NCBI GenBank assembly: GCA_015663855.1
Contig: DQRJ01000024.1
Location: forward strand, 1 to 6,487
Source of the DNA: Flavobacteriales bacterium
Lineage (GTDB): Bacteria > Bacteroidota > Bacteroidia > Flavobacteriales_D > Sanyastnellaceae
Reading direction: 5' to 3'
DNA length: 6,487 bases
Shown piece by piece: positions 1 through 6,487 of the stretch. The stretch's first letter is position 1; each line of letters opens with the position of its first letter. The translations under genes were made by a program, and so were the position numbers. The notes under the pieces are model-generated. The model was not told the DNA's origin, did no database searches, and worked only from the letters and a program-made list of their open reading frames with translations.

Positions 1-69
1 TCCCAATGCAAAAGCAGAAACTGCCAATGTGAATGTGAGACCCCTACGGAATATAAATTGAATGCTCAT
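1..69 (-). CDS. N-terminal fragment of a probable exported protein (runs off the window)
   Basis: An open frame of 23 codons starts at the ATG at 67-69 and continues past the window edge. It begins MSIQFIFRRG and continues LTFTLAVSAFALG: a short N-terminus with two arginines (R8, R9) followed by a hydrophobic, small-residue-rich stretch. This is the n-region plus h-region pattern of a Sec signal peptide or N-terminal membrane anchor. No cleavage site or lipobox is visible before the sequence ends. It follows polA on the same strand after 121 bp, so it could be the next gene of the unit or have its own promoter. The start is the only ATG giving this pattern and no Shine-Dalgarno precedes it, which is usual for Bacteroidota. 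The function cannot be told. The call could be false because the fragment is so short. Confidence 0.5.
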   Translation of the reverse strand, partial: MSIQFIFRRGLTFTLAVSAFALG

Positions 70-190
70 TGAATTGTTTTGTATGATTTTAGATGGTAGA
101 AAGTTGGTAATTCTTTCTGTGTGTACGCAAACTATCACTAAAAGTTCTACACTAAGGAGTGTTAAGCGCTAAAAAATTATTTATGTAATC
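70..190. other. Intergenic region between polA and the downstream exported-protein gene
   Basis: This AT-rich 121-bp gap contains no credible gene. Read on the minus strand after the polA stop, it has a run of six T (172-177), an AGCGCT palindrome (165-170), a small inverted repeat (149-162) and a TAGTTTG string around 126-132. That string is only a partial match to the Bacteroidota -7 element TAnnTTTG, and no TTTG is found at the expected -33 distance. It may hold the end of the polA transcript and the promoter of the next gene, but neither can be pinned down from sequence alone. Confidence 0.6.
149..162. repeat. Short inverted repeat downstream of polA, weak terminator candidate
   Basis: ACACT and AGTGT form a 5-bp stem around a 4-base loop, 28 bases past the polA stop codon. 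On the minus strand it is followed by AGAACTTTTAG, so there are only four T and they are not directly adjacent to the stem. The stem is short and not GC-rich. It could be a weak intrinsic terminator or chance. Confidence 0.25.
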
Positions 191-3076
191 TTAATGAGCC
201 TCTAACCAATCATTTCCAAATTTCATATCAACTAATAAAGGAATATTTAATTCTACAGCATCTTCCATGCATCGCTTTACCACAGGCATTATACCTTCTA
301 ATTCACTTTTCGGAACGTCTAGAACGAGTTCATCATGAACCTGCATTATAAGTTTAGATTTCCAACCACCTTTTTTAAGTTCTCGGGCTAGATTTACCAT
401 TGCGATTTTTATAATATCGGCGGCTGAACCTTGAATTGGTGCGTTTACAGCATTTCTTTCTGCAAACGCCTTTACCATTCCGTTATTTGAGTTAATGCCG
501 GGTAGTTTTCGTCTGCGCCCCAGAATGGTTTCTGCGTATCCCTTTTCTCTAGCTAGATCTACGCATGATTTCGTAAAGGCTTCTAGTGTAGAAAACTGCT
601 CGTGGTAGGCTATGATAATCGCTTTCGCCTCGGCTCGTTTAATGCCTAGTTCGTCTGCTAAACCGAAGGCGCCTTGACCATATAAGATTCCGAAATTGAC
701 GGCTTTCGCTTGAGTTCTCTGCTCTCGAGTTACTTCTTCGAGTTTTACTCCAAAGACTTTCGAAGCAGTAGCGGAGTGAATGTCTTGTCCTTTTTGAAAG
801 GCCTCGCAAAGACCAGGATCGTTACTCATAGCGGCCGCCACTCTTAGCTCAACTTGGCTATAGTCTGCACCGAGTAGAACATGGTCGGAGTCTCTTGGGA
901 TAAACGCTTTTCGTATCTGTCTTCCTGCTTCAGTACGAATCGGTATATTCTGAAGGTTAGGATCTTTAGAACTAAGTCTGCCCGTTGATGCAACGGTTTG
1001 CATATATGAAGTGTGGATTCGCCCAGTTTTAGGGTGGACTAGCTTCGGAAGAGGTTCGACATAAGTGCTTTTGAGCTTCTTTAGCTTCCGATATTCAATA
1101 ATATGAGGCACAATAGGATGATTATCAGCTAGTTTTCGAAGTACATCCTCACCAGTTTGGTATTGTCCCGTCTTAGTTTTCTTCGCTTTTTCAGTTATCA
1201 CAAGCGTTTCAAAGAGGACTTCTCCAAGTTGCTTGGGTGAATCTATGTTGAAGTCAACACCGGCTTCTTTTAGGATTTGGTCTTGAAGAGTGTTAAGCTG
1301 TAAGCTCAAATCCACATTATACTTATCCAACATGTCCACATCGATCTTAACCCCCGTAAGTTCCATCCCCGCAAGGATAGAAATGAGAGGCATCTCCATG
1401 TCATTCAATAATGAGGTCATCTGGACCTGGTCAATTTCTGAACGAAAAACCTTAGCTAATTGAAGTACCAAATCTGCGGATTCACAAGCATAATCGACGA
1501 TGATGTCAATTTCAATATCAACGAAAGATTTTCGATTCTTACCCTTCCCCAACAGCTCCAAAAGAGAGATCGCTTTGTAGTTTAAATACACCTCTGCAAG
1601 ATCTTCAAGCTTGTGGCTGGTGTCCGGATCTAGAAGATAGTGCGCTACCATGTTGTCAAAGACATTATGGGAAAGATCTACCCCATGCATAGCAAGTACT
1701 TTAAGAGAAAACTTATAGTTCGTGGCGTAAACAATTTTCTCAACTTTCTCGAGTACGGGCTTGAATTCTAATAATATATCCCCTTCATCGTCACTTAAAT
1801 CAACATACCAAGCTTCTCCAGCAACTAGTGCGAATGAAACACCTAGAAGCTTGTCTAACATGGGATTGAACCCGGAAGTTATTACGTGAAATCCCCACCC
1901 TTCAGACTTGGATAATTTCGAAATAAGCTCTGCTCTTTCTTCCTTCGTTTCTACCTTCTTATAATCTCCAGGAGGCTTCGCAATTACGTACTCTGCGGAT
2001 TTTATTTCCGTTACTTCAACTGCTTCTCTAGCTATTATTTCGTCACTATTGGACACTTTATTATCTAAACTTGTTTGCTTAGTAGTGTCTCCGAACATGC
2101 TGAGTTGTCCTTCAGGTTCTGAAGTTTTCTCAATGCCTTTTACTAAAGGTTTACCTACCTCAATTTTCTTCGAAATTGTCTGAGACGTAGTTGAGGGAAT
2201 TAGATTTCGAATCAAAGTTCTAAACTCTAACTCCTCAAGTATGGTCTTGAGTAAATCAGCATCCATTTCCTTTCGGACCATACCCTCGATATTTACTTCA
2301 GCTGGAATATCTAACTCTATTGTAGCAAGTTTTTGTGATAGCATAGCCAAATCGTGGTTTGCCTCAACTTTCTCTCTCAACTTACCTTTAAGCTTTTCCG
2401 TATTCTCATACAGCCCATCTATGCTATCAAATTCACAAAGGAGCTTTGACGCTGTCTTCGCCCCAACCCCGGGCACTCCTGGAATATTATCAGAAGCATC
2501 TCCCATCAAACCTAGATAATCAATTACTTGGTCTGTTCTATTTAGTCCAAACCTAGCACAAACCTCTTCCGGCCCCCATATTTCAGCTGGATTTCGACCA
2601 CGCCCAGGTCTGTACATCTTGACCCTATCAGTAACAAGTTGTCCGAAATCTTTATCGGGCGTCATCATGTAAACGTCGTACCCTTCGGCTTCAGCGTTCT
2701 TAGCCAAGTACCCGATTAAATCATCGGCTTCGTAACCCATCTCCATTCTGTATGGGATTTGTAATCCGTCGAGGACCTTCTTTATCAGTGGTACACTAAG
2801 TTTTATATCCTCTGGAGTAGCGTCTCTATTTGCCTTGTATTCCGGGTAAATTTCTGTACGAAATGACCCTCCTGGAGGATCGAAAACTACTGCGAAGTGA
2901 GTAGGCTTTTCTATTCTAATTACCTCTAAAATAGAATTCGTGAAGCCGAATACAGCAGATGTATTTATTCCCTTAGAATTAATTCTGGGGTTTTTAATAA
3001 ATGCGTAGTAAGCCCTAAAAATCAAAGCGTAGGCATCGATTAAAAACAGTTTTTTATCTGAAGGAGAGGTCAACAT
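191..3076 (-). CDS. polA: DNA polymerase I with active 5'-nuclease and polymerase sites and a degenerate proofreading domain
   Basis: This 961-residue protein is a cytoplasmic DNA repair and Okazaki-fragment-processing polymerase. Residues 8-295 are the 5'-3' nuclease (FEN) domain, with D14, EADD at 116-119, D141 and D143 in TPDKDFG, and D193/D196 in GDASDNIPGVPGVG. Residues about 296-370 are a variable linker containing QLSMF (324-328). Residues about 375-560 occupy the 3'-5' exonuclease position, but the catalytic carboxylates are missing: FDTE is FHVI (396-399), NLKYD is NYKFS (453-457), and YxxxD is YACES (529-533). The polymerase domain, about 561-961, is complete. It has TGRLSS..PNLQNIP (698-712), motif A DYSQVELR with D738 and steric gate E743, the O-helix with K791, F795 and Y799, and motif C VHDELV with H914 and D915. 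The start is 6 bp after the DUF2480 stop, implying co-transcription. The family is certain; loss of proofreading is inferred from the residues. Confidence 0.98.
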   Translation of the reverse strand: MLTSPSDKKLFLIDAYALIFRAYYAFIKNPRINSKGINTSAVFGFTNSILEVIRIEKPTHFAVVFDPPGGSFRTEIYPEYKANRDATPEDIKLSVPLIKKVLDGLQIPYRMEMGYEADDLIGYLAKNAEAEGYDVYMMTPDKDFGQLVTDRVKMYRPGRGRNPAEIWGPEEVCARFGLNRTDQVIDYLGLMGDASDNIPGVPGVGAKTASKLLCEFDSIDGLYENTEKLKGKLREKVEANHDLAMLSQKLATIELDIPAEVNIEGMVRKEMDADLLKTILEELEFRTLIRNLIPSTTSQTISKKIEVGKPLVKGIEKTSEPEGQLSMFGDTTKQTSLDNKVSNSDEIIAREAVEVTEIKSAEYVIAKPPGDYKKVETKEERAELISKLSKSEGWGFHVITSGFNPMLDKLLGVSFALVAGEAWYVDLSDDEGDILLEFKPVLEKVEKIVYATNYKFSLKVLAMHGVDLSHNVFDNMVAHYLLDPDTSHKLEDLAEVYLNYKAISLLELLGKGKNRKSFVDIEIDIIVDYACESADLVLQLAKVFRSEIDQVQMTSLLNDMEMPLISILAGMELTGVKIDVDMLDKYNVDLSLQLNTLQDQILKEAGVDFNIDSPKQLGEVLFETLVITEKAKKTKTGQYQTGEDVLRKLADNHPIVPHIIEYRKLKKLKSTYVEPLPKLVHPKTGRIHTSYMQTVASTGRLSSKDPNLQNIPIRTEAGRQIRKAFIPRDSDHVLLGADYSQVELRVAAAMSNDPGLCEAFQKGQDIHSATASKVFGVKLEEVTREQRTQAKAVNFGILYGQGAFGLADELGIKRAEAKAIIIAYHEQFSTLEAFTKSCVDLAREKGYAETILGRRRKLPGINSNNGMVKAFAERNAVNAPIQGSAADIIKIAMVNLARELKKGGWKSKLIMQVHDELVLDVPKSELEGIMPVVKRCMEDAVELNIPLLVDMKFGNDWLEAH

Positions 3077-3082
3077 CTGAAG

Positions 3083-3613
3083 TTACTTTTTAAGCTGAGA
3101 CTTTTTATAAACGGGCACGGTACTACACGCCTCCCCAAACATTAAACTCTTTACTATGGGCTGCAATTTTTGCTGGATTTGGACTAAAGCCTCGACACCA
3201 CCACTATTTGCACACCCTCGAACCACGATTCTTTTATCTCGATACTCCTCAACTTGTAGCCCTTCAATTGCTCTTCTCAAAGCCTCAATTTCGGCCGATG
3301 CTATGCCTCCGACAACCACAAACTCTGCGCACGATAACTTCGAAGACAATAGCATCCATACCCAGTCAGGCACTATTGCGTCTTCGGTACACGAAAGACC
3401 TACTCCGACCCCCTCAAATTCCGACACATCAATTTCGGCAATATGCGCTCTAAACTCCTTTTCTTTCACGACAACTCCCTCCCAAAGCCACTTCGTAAAG
3501 TTTAGCTCGACACAAGGAATAGTTCGAATCATGTCTAGATCGATTTGGACCAAACCGCTTTCTTCCACGCGATTTCTTATGCCCCCGTCTGTTTCGTTTT
3601 TCTCAGCTTCCAT
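3083..3613 (-). CDS. DUF2480 family protein, function unknown
   Basis: This 176-residue protein is predicted to be soluble, with no signal peptide or membrane segment. I recognise it as DUF2480, a family I know from Bacteroidota. The signs, from memory of the family, are the N-terminal NRVEESGLVQIDL (14-26), SCTEDAIVPDWVWMLL (74-89), VEEYRDKRIVVRGC (121-134), and the C-terminal MFGEACSTVPVYKK (158-171). Cysteines are C34, C75, C95, C134 and C163. C75, C134 and C163 fall in the blocks I believe are conserved, which would suit metal or Fe-S binding or thiol chemistry, but this is unproven. The first 10 or so residues are a charged extension before the usual start of homology; the next methionine is M28, so M1 is preferred. 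The gene lies 22 bp after dxs and 6 bp before polA. In other Bacteroidota I recall DUF2480 near SUF Fe-S assembly genes, which is a recollection to be checked. Confidence 0.87.
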   Translation of the reverse strand: MEAEKNETDGGIRNRVEESGLVQIDLDMIRTIPCVELNFTKWLWEGVVVKEKEFRAHIAEIDVSEFEGVGVGLSCTEDAIVPDWVWMLLSSKLSCAEFVVVGGIASAEIEALRRAIEGLQVEEYRDKRIVVRGCANSGGVEALVQIQQKLQPIVKSLMFGEACSTVPVYKKSQLKK

Positions 3614-3635
3614 TAGGTACTAATCTACAGGAAAC

Positions 3636-5606
3636 TTACGCCGATTGAGCCCCTTTACCTAAAGTATTTTCTTCAGCGTTAATCCGCTCTACTTCTTCCT
3701 CTACTAGGCTTACGATTGAATCGACATCGTATCCACACTCCGCGTACAATTCCGCTTGAGTACCGTGCTCAATCCACCTATCGGGAATCCCTAATCGAGT
3801 AACTCTTGTGGACCTGTACCCTTGATCAGCCATCCATTCAATCACAGCTGATCCGAATCCTCCTTGAATTGTACCGTCCTCTAGAGTAAAAACAGATTTA
3901 AAGCGTCCGAACACTTCGTGAAGTAACACATCGTCAAGTGGTTTCACATATCTCATATCGTAATGAGCAACAGAAACCTTCTTCTTTTCTAATATATCGA
4001 TAGCATTCTGAGCCTGAACACCTATAGCCCCTATACTTAAAATCGCTATATCGTCACCGCTTCTCAGCTTGCGCCCTTTTCCCACAGGTACTTCCTCAAA
4101 TTCGTTTCGCCAGTTGATAGTATTCCCTGTTCCACGGGGGTATCGGATAGTAAATGGCCCTACATGTTTTTCACTGGCGGTGTACATCATATTCCTCAAA
4201 TCCGGCTCATCCATAGGAGCCGCCACCACCATATTTGGTATATTTCTCATAAAGGCCAAATCAAATACGCCATGGTGAGTAGGCCCATCGGCACCTACTA
4301 ACCCACCTCTATCGAGGCAGAAAACTACGTGTAAATTCTGGAGTGCTACATCATGAATGACTTGGTCGTAGGCTCTTTGCATAAAGCTCGAGTAGATGTT
4401 GCAAAATGGGATATGTCCGCGAGTTGCCAAACCTGCACTGAAAGTAACGGCGTGCTGTTCTGCGATTCCTACATCGAAAGCTCTTTCGGGCATTTCTTCC
4501 ATCATCATCTTAAGCGAGCACCCCGTAGGCATAGCTGGAGTTACGCCGACTATTTTACGATTCGTCTTTGCTAGGTCGATAATAGTTCTTCCGAAAACAT
4601 CTTGGAACTTCGGAGGTTTAGGCCCTTCGTTCTCAGCACTCTTAGGCTTAATAATTTCGCCTGTTTCTTTATTGAAAAGTCCAGGTGCGTGCCATTCCGT
4701 GGGACTTCCGGCTTCGGCAGGTTCGTAACCCGCACCTTTTCTCGTTACACAGTGTAAGAGCTTAGGACCCGGGATGTCCTTTAAGTCGGCTAGCACCTTC
4801 GATAAGTGCTCAACATCATGACCATCTACTGGCCCGAAATACCGAAAATTAAGCGATTCAAAGAGATTGCTTTGCTTGAGAACAGCAGATTTGACTGCGT
4901 TCTCAACCTTCTTAGCAATAGCTTGAGCGTTAGGTCCGAATTTTGAGATTTGGCCTAAAAGATTCCACACCTCATCCTTCACTTTATTGTAGGTGTGAGA
5001 AGTGGTGATATCCGTGAGATACTCCTTCAGCGCTCCCACATTAGGGTCGATGGACATGCAGTTATCATTGAGGATAACGAGCATATTGCTATCGGCAATT
5101 CCCCCGTGATTCAGGCCTTCAAAGGCCAAACCAGCCGTCATCGCCCCATCTCCAATCACCGCTATGTGATGCCTATCAAAATCGGCATTCAATTTAGAGC
5201 CCACAGCCATTCCGAGCGCCGCTGATATACTAGTGCTACTGTGCCCTACTCCGAATGTGTCGTATTCACTTTCAGATCGTTTCGGGAACCCACTAATGCC
5301 TTTATAAACCCTATTTGTGTGGAATGTGTCGCGTCTTCCAGTTAAAATCTTGTGACCGTATGCTTGGTGACCGACGTCCCAAACGATTTGGTCTTCAGGT
5401 GTGTTAAAAGCGTAGTGAAGAGCGACGGTCAATTCGACAACTCCTAAACTTGCTCCGAAATGTCCGCCTTTTTTAGACACGACATCAACAATAAACTGCC
5501 TTAGTTCTTTACAAACTTGCTCTAAATCCTCCGGTTTAAATTTCTCGCGTAAGTCAGCGGGAACTTCGATCTTCTCTAAGAAGGGGCCGGCAGGAAAGGG
5601 ATTCAT
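3636..5606 (-). CDS. dxs: 1-deoxy-D-xylulose-5-phosphate synthase
   Basis: This 656-residue thiamine-diphosphate enzyme condenses pyruvate with glyceraldehyde 3-phosphate to DXP. That is the first step of the MEP isoprenoid pathway and a precursor step for thiamine and pyridoxal phosphate. The N-terminal transketolase-like part (about 20-300) has GGHFGASLG with H49, DVGHQAYGHK with H80, GHSSTS with H122, and the ThDP/Mg motif GDG (152-154) with NDN (180-182). The central pyrimidine-binding domain (about 334-495) has GIAEQHAVTF with catalytic E383, Y405 and R411 in YSSFMQRAYDQ, and GADGPTHHG with D440 and H444. The C-terminal transketolase domain (about 510-640) is complete, including LEDGTIQGGFGSAV. 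It is slightly longer than E. coli Dxs (620) because of N- and C-terminal extensions. It starts 12 bp after purQ, which leaves no room for its own promoter or a TPP riboswitch. There is no sign of damage. Confidence 0.98.
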   Translation of the reverse strand: MNPFPAGPFLEKIEVPADLREKFKPEDLEQVCKELRQFIVDVVSKKGGHFGASLGVVELTVALHYAFNTPEDQIVWDVGHQAYGHKILTGRRDTFHTNRVYKGISGFPKRSESEYDTFGVGHSSTSISAALGMAVGSKLNADFDRHHIAVIGDGAMTAGLAFEGLNHGGIADSNMLVILNDNCMSIDPNVGALKEYLTDITTSHTYNKVKDEVWNLLGQISKFGPNAQAIAKKVENAVKSAVLKQSNLFESLNFRYFGPVDGHDVEHLSKVLADLKDIPGPKLLHCVTRKGAGYEPAEAGSPTEWHAPGLFNKETGEIIKPKSAENEGPKPPKFQDVFGRTIIDLAKTNRKIVGVTPAMPTGCSLKMMMEEMPERAFDVGIAEQHAVTFSAGLATRGHIPFCNIYSSFMQRAYDQVIHDVALQNLHVVFCLDRGGLVGADGPTHHGVFDLAFMRNIPNMVVAAPMDEPDLRNMMYTASEKHVGPFTIRYPRGTGNTINWRNEFEEVPVGKGRKLRSGDDIAILSIGAIGVQAQNAIDILEKKKVSVAHYDMRYVKPLDDVLLHEVFGRFKSVFTLEDGTIQGGFGSAVIEWMADQGYRSTRVTRLGIPDRWIEHGTQAELYAECGYDVDSIVSLVEEEVERINAEENTLGKGAQSA

Positions 5607-5615
5607 TAATGTGCT

Positions 5616-5621
5616 TTATTA
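5616..5621 (-). other. Tandem in-frame stop codons ending purQ
   Basis: purQ ends with TAA followed immediately by a second TAA in the same frame. Only 9 more bases separate this from the dxs ATG, which is also in the same frame. The double stop would prevent readthrough from fusing PurQ to Dxs. Confidence 0.75.
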
Positions 5622-6311
5622 AGCCTCAATAAGTTCAACCACCCCACGTAAAATGGCCATTCCATCAGTGTTACCTAAATCTTCTGAGCAAGCTCTTTCA
5701 GGATGTGGCATCATTCCGAACACGTTCCTTTCAACGTTACAAATTCCAGCAATATTGTTTGCAGATCCGTTAGGATTAGAAGAGTTGTTTACTTTTCCGT
5801 TCTCGTCGCAATAACGAAAGATTACTTGGTCGTTTTCTTCGAGTTCCTCTAACTCTGCCTCTGGCAGGAAGTAATTCCCTTCACCATGGGCGATAGGTAT
5901 CATTAGCGGTACATTCGTGTCAAGCCCAGCCGAAATCGAGGCTGTGCGGGAAACGGGCTTAAGATATACGTTGGTACAAATAAATTTACGACTCTCGTTA
6001 TGCATTAACGTTCCAGGAAGAAGTCCGGCCTCACATAATATCTGAAAACCGTTACAAATCCCGAGCACCTTACCGCCATCGCCCGCAAATTTCACAACTG
6101 ACTCCATAATTGGAGAAAAACGCGCTATTGCACCACTACGCAAATAATCGCCGTAGCTAAATCCGCCAGGAAGTACTACTGCTTCAACGTTTTGCAAATC
6201 AGAATCTTTGTGCCATAATTCTACAACCTCGTATCCAAGGTTATTATTTAAAGCATGGACAATGTCCATATTACAATTCGATCCAGGGAATGTGACTACA
6301 CCTATTTTCAT
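5619..6311 (-). CDS. purQ: Phosphoribosylformylglycinamidine synthase subunit PurQ (glutaminase)
   Basis: This 230-residue class I glutamine amidotransferase releases ammonia from glutamine for FGAM synthase, the fourth step of de novo purine synthesis. It is expected to work with separate PurL and PurS subunits, neither of which is in this window. The protein begins MKIGVVTFPGSNC, the family N-terminus, and has LPGGFSYGDYLRSGAIARFSP (47-67). The nucleophile is C86 in GICNGFQ, and H203 and E205 in MPHPER complete the triad; AHGEG (141-145) is also typical. The length matches the stand-alone subunit rather than the large fused PurL. Between the upstream in-frame TAA and this ATG there is no other ATG, GTG or TTG in frame, so the start is firm. 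It is likely the first recognised gene of the unit continuing into dxs. Confidence 0.98.
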   Translation of the reverse strand: MKIGVVTFPGSNCNMDIVHALNNNLGYEVVELWHKDSDLQNVEAVVLPGGFSYGDYLRSGAIARFSPIMESVVKFAGDGGKVLGICNGFQILCEAGLLPGTLMHNESRKFICTNVYLKPVSRTASISAGLDTNVPLMIPIAHGEGNYFLPEAELEELEENDQVIFRYCDENGKVNNSSNPNGSANNIAGICNVERNVFGMMPHPERACSEDLGNTDGMAILRGVVELIEA

Positions 6312-6359
6312 AGGCGCAAAGTTCGGTAATTTACCCGAATTTTCGACGTTTTCGCCTCC
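6312..6359 (-). other. purQ leader: open in-frame spacer with AAGGAGG at its distal end
   Basis: The 48 bases between the upstream stop and the purQ ATG are in frame with both genes and contain no stop, reading GGENVENSGKLPNFAP. A perfect Shine-Dalgarno-like AAGGAGG (6355-6361) overlaps the upstream TAA but lies 43 bases from the purQ ATG, too far for normal use. No good start codon lies 5-10 bases after it. There is no usable Shine-Dalgarno next to the ATG itself. Confidence 0.6.
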
Positions 6360-6487
6360 TTATTTTACCATTTTCCAAGTCTTCACTACTCCGTTCATTG
6401 GGTCAGTCAATCGGATTAACACAATTGTAGGCCAAACATCAGCTTCCATCCATACAACCCCATCTATTTCAGGTGTAAAAACCTGAG
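6360..6487 (-). CDS. C-terminal fragment of an unidentified protein (enters from beyond the window)
   Basis: One minus-strand frame is open from the window edge to a TAA at 6360-6362, giving 41 residues that start QVFTPEIDGVVWMEAD and end GVVKTWKMVK. The other two minus-strand frames are stopped within the first 24 bases. The residues alternate hydrophobic and polar (VVWMEADVW, TIVLIRL), which suggests beta strands, and the end is basic. I do not recognise the family. It is co-directional with purQ and ends 48 bp before it, so it may be the preceding gene of the same unit. Confidence 0.5.
   Translation of the reverse strand, partial: QVFTPEIDGVVWMEADVWPTIVLIRLTDPMNGVVKTWKMVK

Noticed and set aside
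126..132. TAGTTTG as a Bacteroidota -7 promoter element for the gene at 1-69
   Set aside because: Its spacing differs from TAnnTTTG by one base and no TTTG lies at the expected upstream distance, so it is not listed as a promoter.
1478..1888. Frameshift or assembly error as the cause of the missing exonuclease residues
   Set aside because: The frame is open throughout and flanking conserved residues align without gaps; the four changes are isolated substitutions in separate motifs, which fits real evolutionary loss.
2241..2519. Plus-strand open frame antisense to polA
   Set aside because: It lies opposite the conserved 5'-nuclease domain, its product has no family signature, and there is no separate promoter or spacing.
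3156..3623. Long plus-strand open frame covering most of the DUF2480 gene, with a second one at 3208-3453
   Set aside because: Both are antisense to a gene with clear family motifs. Their products are rich in S, T and P with no recognisable domain, as expected of complement-strand shadows.
4069..5225. Several plus-strand open frames antisense to dxs (4069-4278, 4353-4574, 4396-4728, 4995-5225)
   Set aside because: All are opposite highly conserved Dxs sequence, overlap one another in different frames, and show no domain.
5607..5618. Possible TPP riboswitch or promoter ahead of dxs
   Set aside because: The spacer is only 12 bases, too small for either element.
6208..6486. Plus-strand open frame overlapping the purQ start and leader
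   Set aside because: It overlaps the conserved PurQ N-terminus and the better-supported minus-strand tail, and its product resembles no family.
1..6487. CRISPR array, tRNA or rRNA gene, transposase, phage or defence genes
   Set aside because: No direct-repeat arrays, tRNA cloverleaf signatures, rRNA-like blocks or mobile-element proteins were seen on either strand by eye.

Overview
All recognisable genes lie on the minus strand and read from high to low coordinates. The order is: the 3' end of an unidentified gene (6360-6487), purQ (5619-6311), dxs (3636-5606), a DUF2480-family gene (3083-3613), polA (191-3076), and, after a 121-bp gap, the first 23 codons of a probable exported-protein gene (1-69). 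Gaps inside the block are 48, 12, 22 and 6 bp. No convincing internal promoter or terminator is visible, so purQ-dxs-DUF2480-polA looks like one transcription unit.

The organism is most likely a member of Bacteroidota, possibly near Cytophagales or another lineage that keeps a separate PurQ. The evidence is the style of the PolA and Dxs sequences, the presence of DUF2480 (which I know as an essentially Bacteroidota family), and the lack of Shine-Dalgarno sequences close to the start codons. Base composition is low-to-moderate GC by eye. This placement is inference from remembered family features, not from a search.

The genes serve different pathways. PurQ is the glutaminase subunit of FGAM synthase in purine synthesis. 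Dxs makes DXP for isoprenoids, thiamine and pyridoxal phosphate. DUF2480 is uncharacterised. PolA does nick translation and gap filling. They look like a housekeeping block rather than a defence or mobile locus: there are no transposases, phage genes, CRISPR arrays, tRNAs or rRNAs.

The most notable signal is inside PolA. The 5'-nuclease and polymerase active sites are intact, but all four metal-binding carboxylates expected in the 3'-5' proofreading domain are replaced (H397, I399, S457, S533), so the enzyme is predicted not to proofread. The linker just before that domain carries QLSMF, which resembles the sliding-clamp-binding consensus. The other items worth a second look are the cysteine-bearing DUF2480 protein between dxs and polA, and the purQ leader, which is in frame with the upstream gene and has a strong but badly placed AAGGAGG. 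I found no evidence of a wholly new system.
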